A stretch of DNA of 7,263 nt from Elusimicrobia bacterium RIFOXYB2_FULL_49_7. GTDB taxonomy: Bacteria > Fibrobacterota > OXYB2-FULL-49-7. Positions within the stretch are counted from its first letter, which is position 1. Each line of letters opens with the position of its first letter. The notes under the pieces were generated by a model. It ran no database searches and was not told the origin of the DNA. It saw only the letters and a list, made by a program, of their open reading frames with translations. This document shows positions 6,171-7,263 of the stretch, piece by piece. The stretch is from assembly GCA_001800515.1 (NCBI GenBank), contig MGVN01000134.1, forward strand, positions 1 through 7,263, read 5' to 3'. Position numbers and translations under genes: made by a program.

Positions 6171-6909
6171 ACACCACCTTTGCACGGACATTTTTGGTTT
6201 CGTTTATGGCATTCTTTTTGGCATGGAGAAAATTATCAAAATCAATTAGACTGGTTTCCGAACGACTCTCCACATCGTTTTCCGATCGCAGCACAAAGCG
6301 CAATTCCGTTGCTTTTTCCGCAAATGCCAGCAGTTCCGCCTGATCCGGCGTTACTTGGAGCGTCAGGGTGGCATAATCTCCGGCATATCGATCGTTTCCA
6401 ACAGCTAAGACAATGAGATTTTGAAGCAAGGTGCGGGTAACGAGTCTTCTCTTTTCACCAGGTTGGTTGAACGTGGCCAAGACATCCAACCTATGCCCCG
6501 GTTGAAGCATGGTCTCCATGCCCGTAACCTTGTCCACAGAGAGGGTCATGGCCCGCATTCCGACCTTGATACGGCTCGCCAGGGAATAGCCCGCATTGCC
6601 GATATCAATATAATTCCAAAGGATGATTTGTCCTGCTTCGAGCGGTAACAAACATTTTCGTCCCAATAGAACGGCCTGTTCCTTTTTGGCCACCGCCCCC
6701 TTGGGAGCAAAGGCAACAGGCACTTCGATGATTTGGAGATGTTTATCACCCAGAACTTGCTGAGCAGCCACCGATTTTGCAGCAGCCACCAGAAAAAGAC
6801 GGTCCTGGAGAATTTTATCGCGTTCGATATTATGGAGATAGAGTAGAATGGCCCCGAATAATCCGCTGGCCAATGAGATGACCATGAGCACGCTTTTTTT
6901 CTTGAACAC
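6163..6909 (-). CDS. cpaB: Tad/Flp pilus assembly protein CpaB (RcpC-like)
   Basis: The 248-residue product begins with a basic stretch (MFKKK) and a single membrane helix (about 7-26), so it should be anchored in the inner membrane with the rest in the periplasm. A SAF-like domain follows (about 40-104: VAAAKSVAAQQVLGDKHLQ through LLPLEAGQIILWNYI). Then comes the RcpC/CpaB domain (about 108-212), with the family's LASRIKVGMRAMTLSVDKVTG-type run, PGHRLDVLATF (137-147) and LTLQVTPDQAELLAFAE. The last 35 residues are charged and unstructured. CpaB/RcpC proteins are thought to link or gate the secretin by binding peptidoglycan or the channel. The start is GTG, placed by a strong Shine-Dalgarno six bases upstream. 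It lies 14 nt after the preceding gene and overlaps the lipoprotein gene by 8 nt, so an operon is likely. Confidence 0.9.
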   Translation of the reverse strand: MFKKKSVLMVISLASGLFGAILLYLHNIERDKILQDRLFLVAAAKSVAAQQVLGDKHLQIIEVPVAFAPKGAVAKKEQAVLLGRKCLLPLEAGQIILWNYIDIGNAGYSLASRIKVGMRAMTLSVDKVTGMETMLQPGHRLDVLATFNQPGEKRRLVTRTLLQNLIVLAVGNDRYAGDYATLTLQVTPDQAELLAFAEKATELRFVLRSENDVESRSETSLIDFDNFLHAKKNAINETKNVRAKVVYE

Positions 6910-6915
6910 GCTTGA

Positions 6916-6923
6916 CTCCTCCC
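6916..6923 (-). promoter_or_regulatory. Shine-Dalgarno deciding the cpaB GTG start
   Basis: GGGAGGAG on the minus strand lies six bases before the GTG at 6909, ideal spacing, and directly after the stop codon of the upstream gene (6924-6926). Initiation could therefore be coupled to termination upstream. Confidence 0.75.
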
Positions 6924-7263
6924 TTAGTCCATGATTTTATAGGATAAGCCGAGACGGTGTCCGCTATCCCACGCCAAGTCCGGATAACTGTTAAACGCAT
7001 AAGTCAGGGCAAACCCTTCTGCAGAAAATGTCGCCCCAAAACAATACACCCCGCGATGATCAGCAGACCATTCCCCCAGTCCCGCGCGCAGCATCACTGG
7101 CATGATGGGCCGCACCTCTGCACCCAGATAAAAGACCGGAACGGTCCGGGAAAAGGTCGTCTTTTTTATTTCTGCATACAGGGCGGTTCTCTTTTCCCAG
7201 AAAAAACGGCTTAACCCGACTCTTAACGACTGGGGCAATGTCTCCTCATGGACGTTCATGGGC
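6924..7263 (-). CDS. C-terminal end of an outer-membrane beta-barrel-like protein (possibly PorV/UPF0164-like), 5' end outside the window
   Basis: The frame stays open through the right edge, so the Met at 7259 is probably internal and only the last 113 or so residues are seen. They alternate polar and hydrophobic residues in strands joined by short turns: LRVGLSRFF, ALYAEIKKT, PVFYLGAEVR, VMLRAGLGEW, VYCFGATFSA, FALTYAFNSY and HRLGLSYKI. The closing pattern, Phe-Ala-Leu-Thr-Tyr-Ala-Phe then His-Arg-Leu-Gly-Leu-Ser-Tyr-Lys near the end, resembles the last strands of PorV/UPF0164-type outer-membrane proteins common in FCB bacteria and spirochaetes. The true C-terminus (KIMD) lacks a terminal aromatic, unlike classical BAM substrates. 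Its stop is 14 nt before cpaB, so it probably belongs to the same transcript. The family call is tentative; membrane beta structure is more secure. Confidence 0.6.
   Translation of the reverse strand, partial: PMNVHEETLPQSLRVGLSRFFWEKRTALYAEIKKTTFSRTVPVFYLGAEVRPIMPVMLRAGLGEWSADHRGVYCFGATFSAEGFALTYAFNSYPDLAWDSGHRLGLSYKIMD

Noticed and set aside
6171..6191. Earlier ATG at 6191 as the start of the lipoprotein
   Set aside because: It would add MSVQRWC before the signal peptide and overlap cpaB by 29 nt. The ATG at 6170 has a well-placed AAAGG and gives a clean type II signal peptide.

Overview
The window reads as a piece of chromosome from a Gram-negative (diderm) bacterium. It carries an outer-membrane secretin, a probable lipoprotein, a beta-strand-rich outer-membrane protein and an exported esterase. 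The outer-membrane protein tail looks like the PorV/UPF0164 type and the esterase is of the SASA/CE6 type. Together with a Tad-type secretin and sigma-54 control, this would fit the FCB group, perhaps Fibrobacterota or a relative. That placement is a guess; no rRNA or other phylogenetic marker is present. No mobile element, tRNA, rRNA or CRISPR array was seen.

Left part (1-1504). A large leftward gene, cut by the left edge, encodes an exported SASA/GDSL-type carbohydrate esterase. It starts at a GTG at 1341 behind a strong Shine-Dalgarno. A sigma-54 (-24/-12) promoter with exact GG-N10-GC spacing lies 42-57 bases upstream. Further upstream are two T-tracts 10 bp apart and then a cluster of TGACA/TGTCA half-sites, including a TGT-N10-ACA dyad. 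This is the layout expected of an enhancer-regulated promoter.

Middle (1505-3814). Divergent from the esterase is a 769-residue sigma-54 activator with intact Walker A, GAFTGA, Walker B, arginine-finger and Fis-type HTH motifs. Its sensory half is unusual. A PAS-like domain appears to be split by a module of about 180 residues resembling the concanavalin-A-like (LamG/glucanase) jelly-roll fold. I infer a one-component cytoplasmic glycan sensor that switches on the esterase next to it. This regulator/promoter/esterase unit is the best candidate here for an undescribed system.

Right part (3815-7263). Four tightly packed leftward genes form one probable operon: the 3' end of an outer-membrane beta-barrel-like protein, a CpaB/RcpC-like pilus assembly protein, a lipoprotein with three Ig-like repeats, and a CpaC/RcpA-like secretin. 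Junctions are 14 nt, an 8-nt overlap and 1 nt, which suggests translational coupling. This is the envelope-spanning part of a Tad (Flp) pilus or related secretion machine. The motor and platform genes (tadZ, tadA, tadB, tadC) are not in the window. The secretin and activator genes converge with their stop codons directly abutting and no visible terminator between them.
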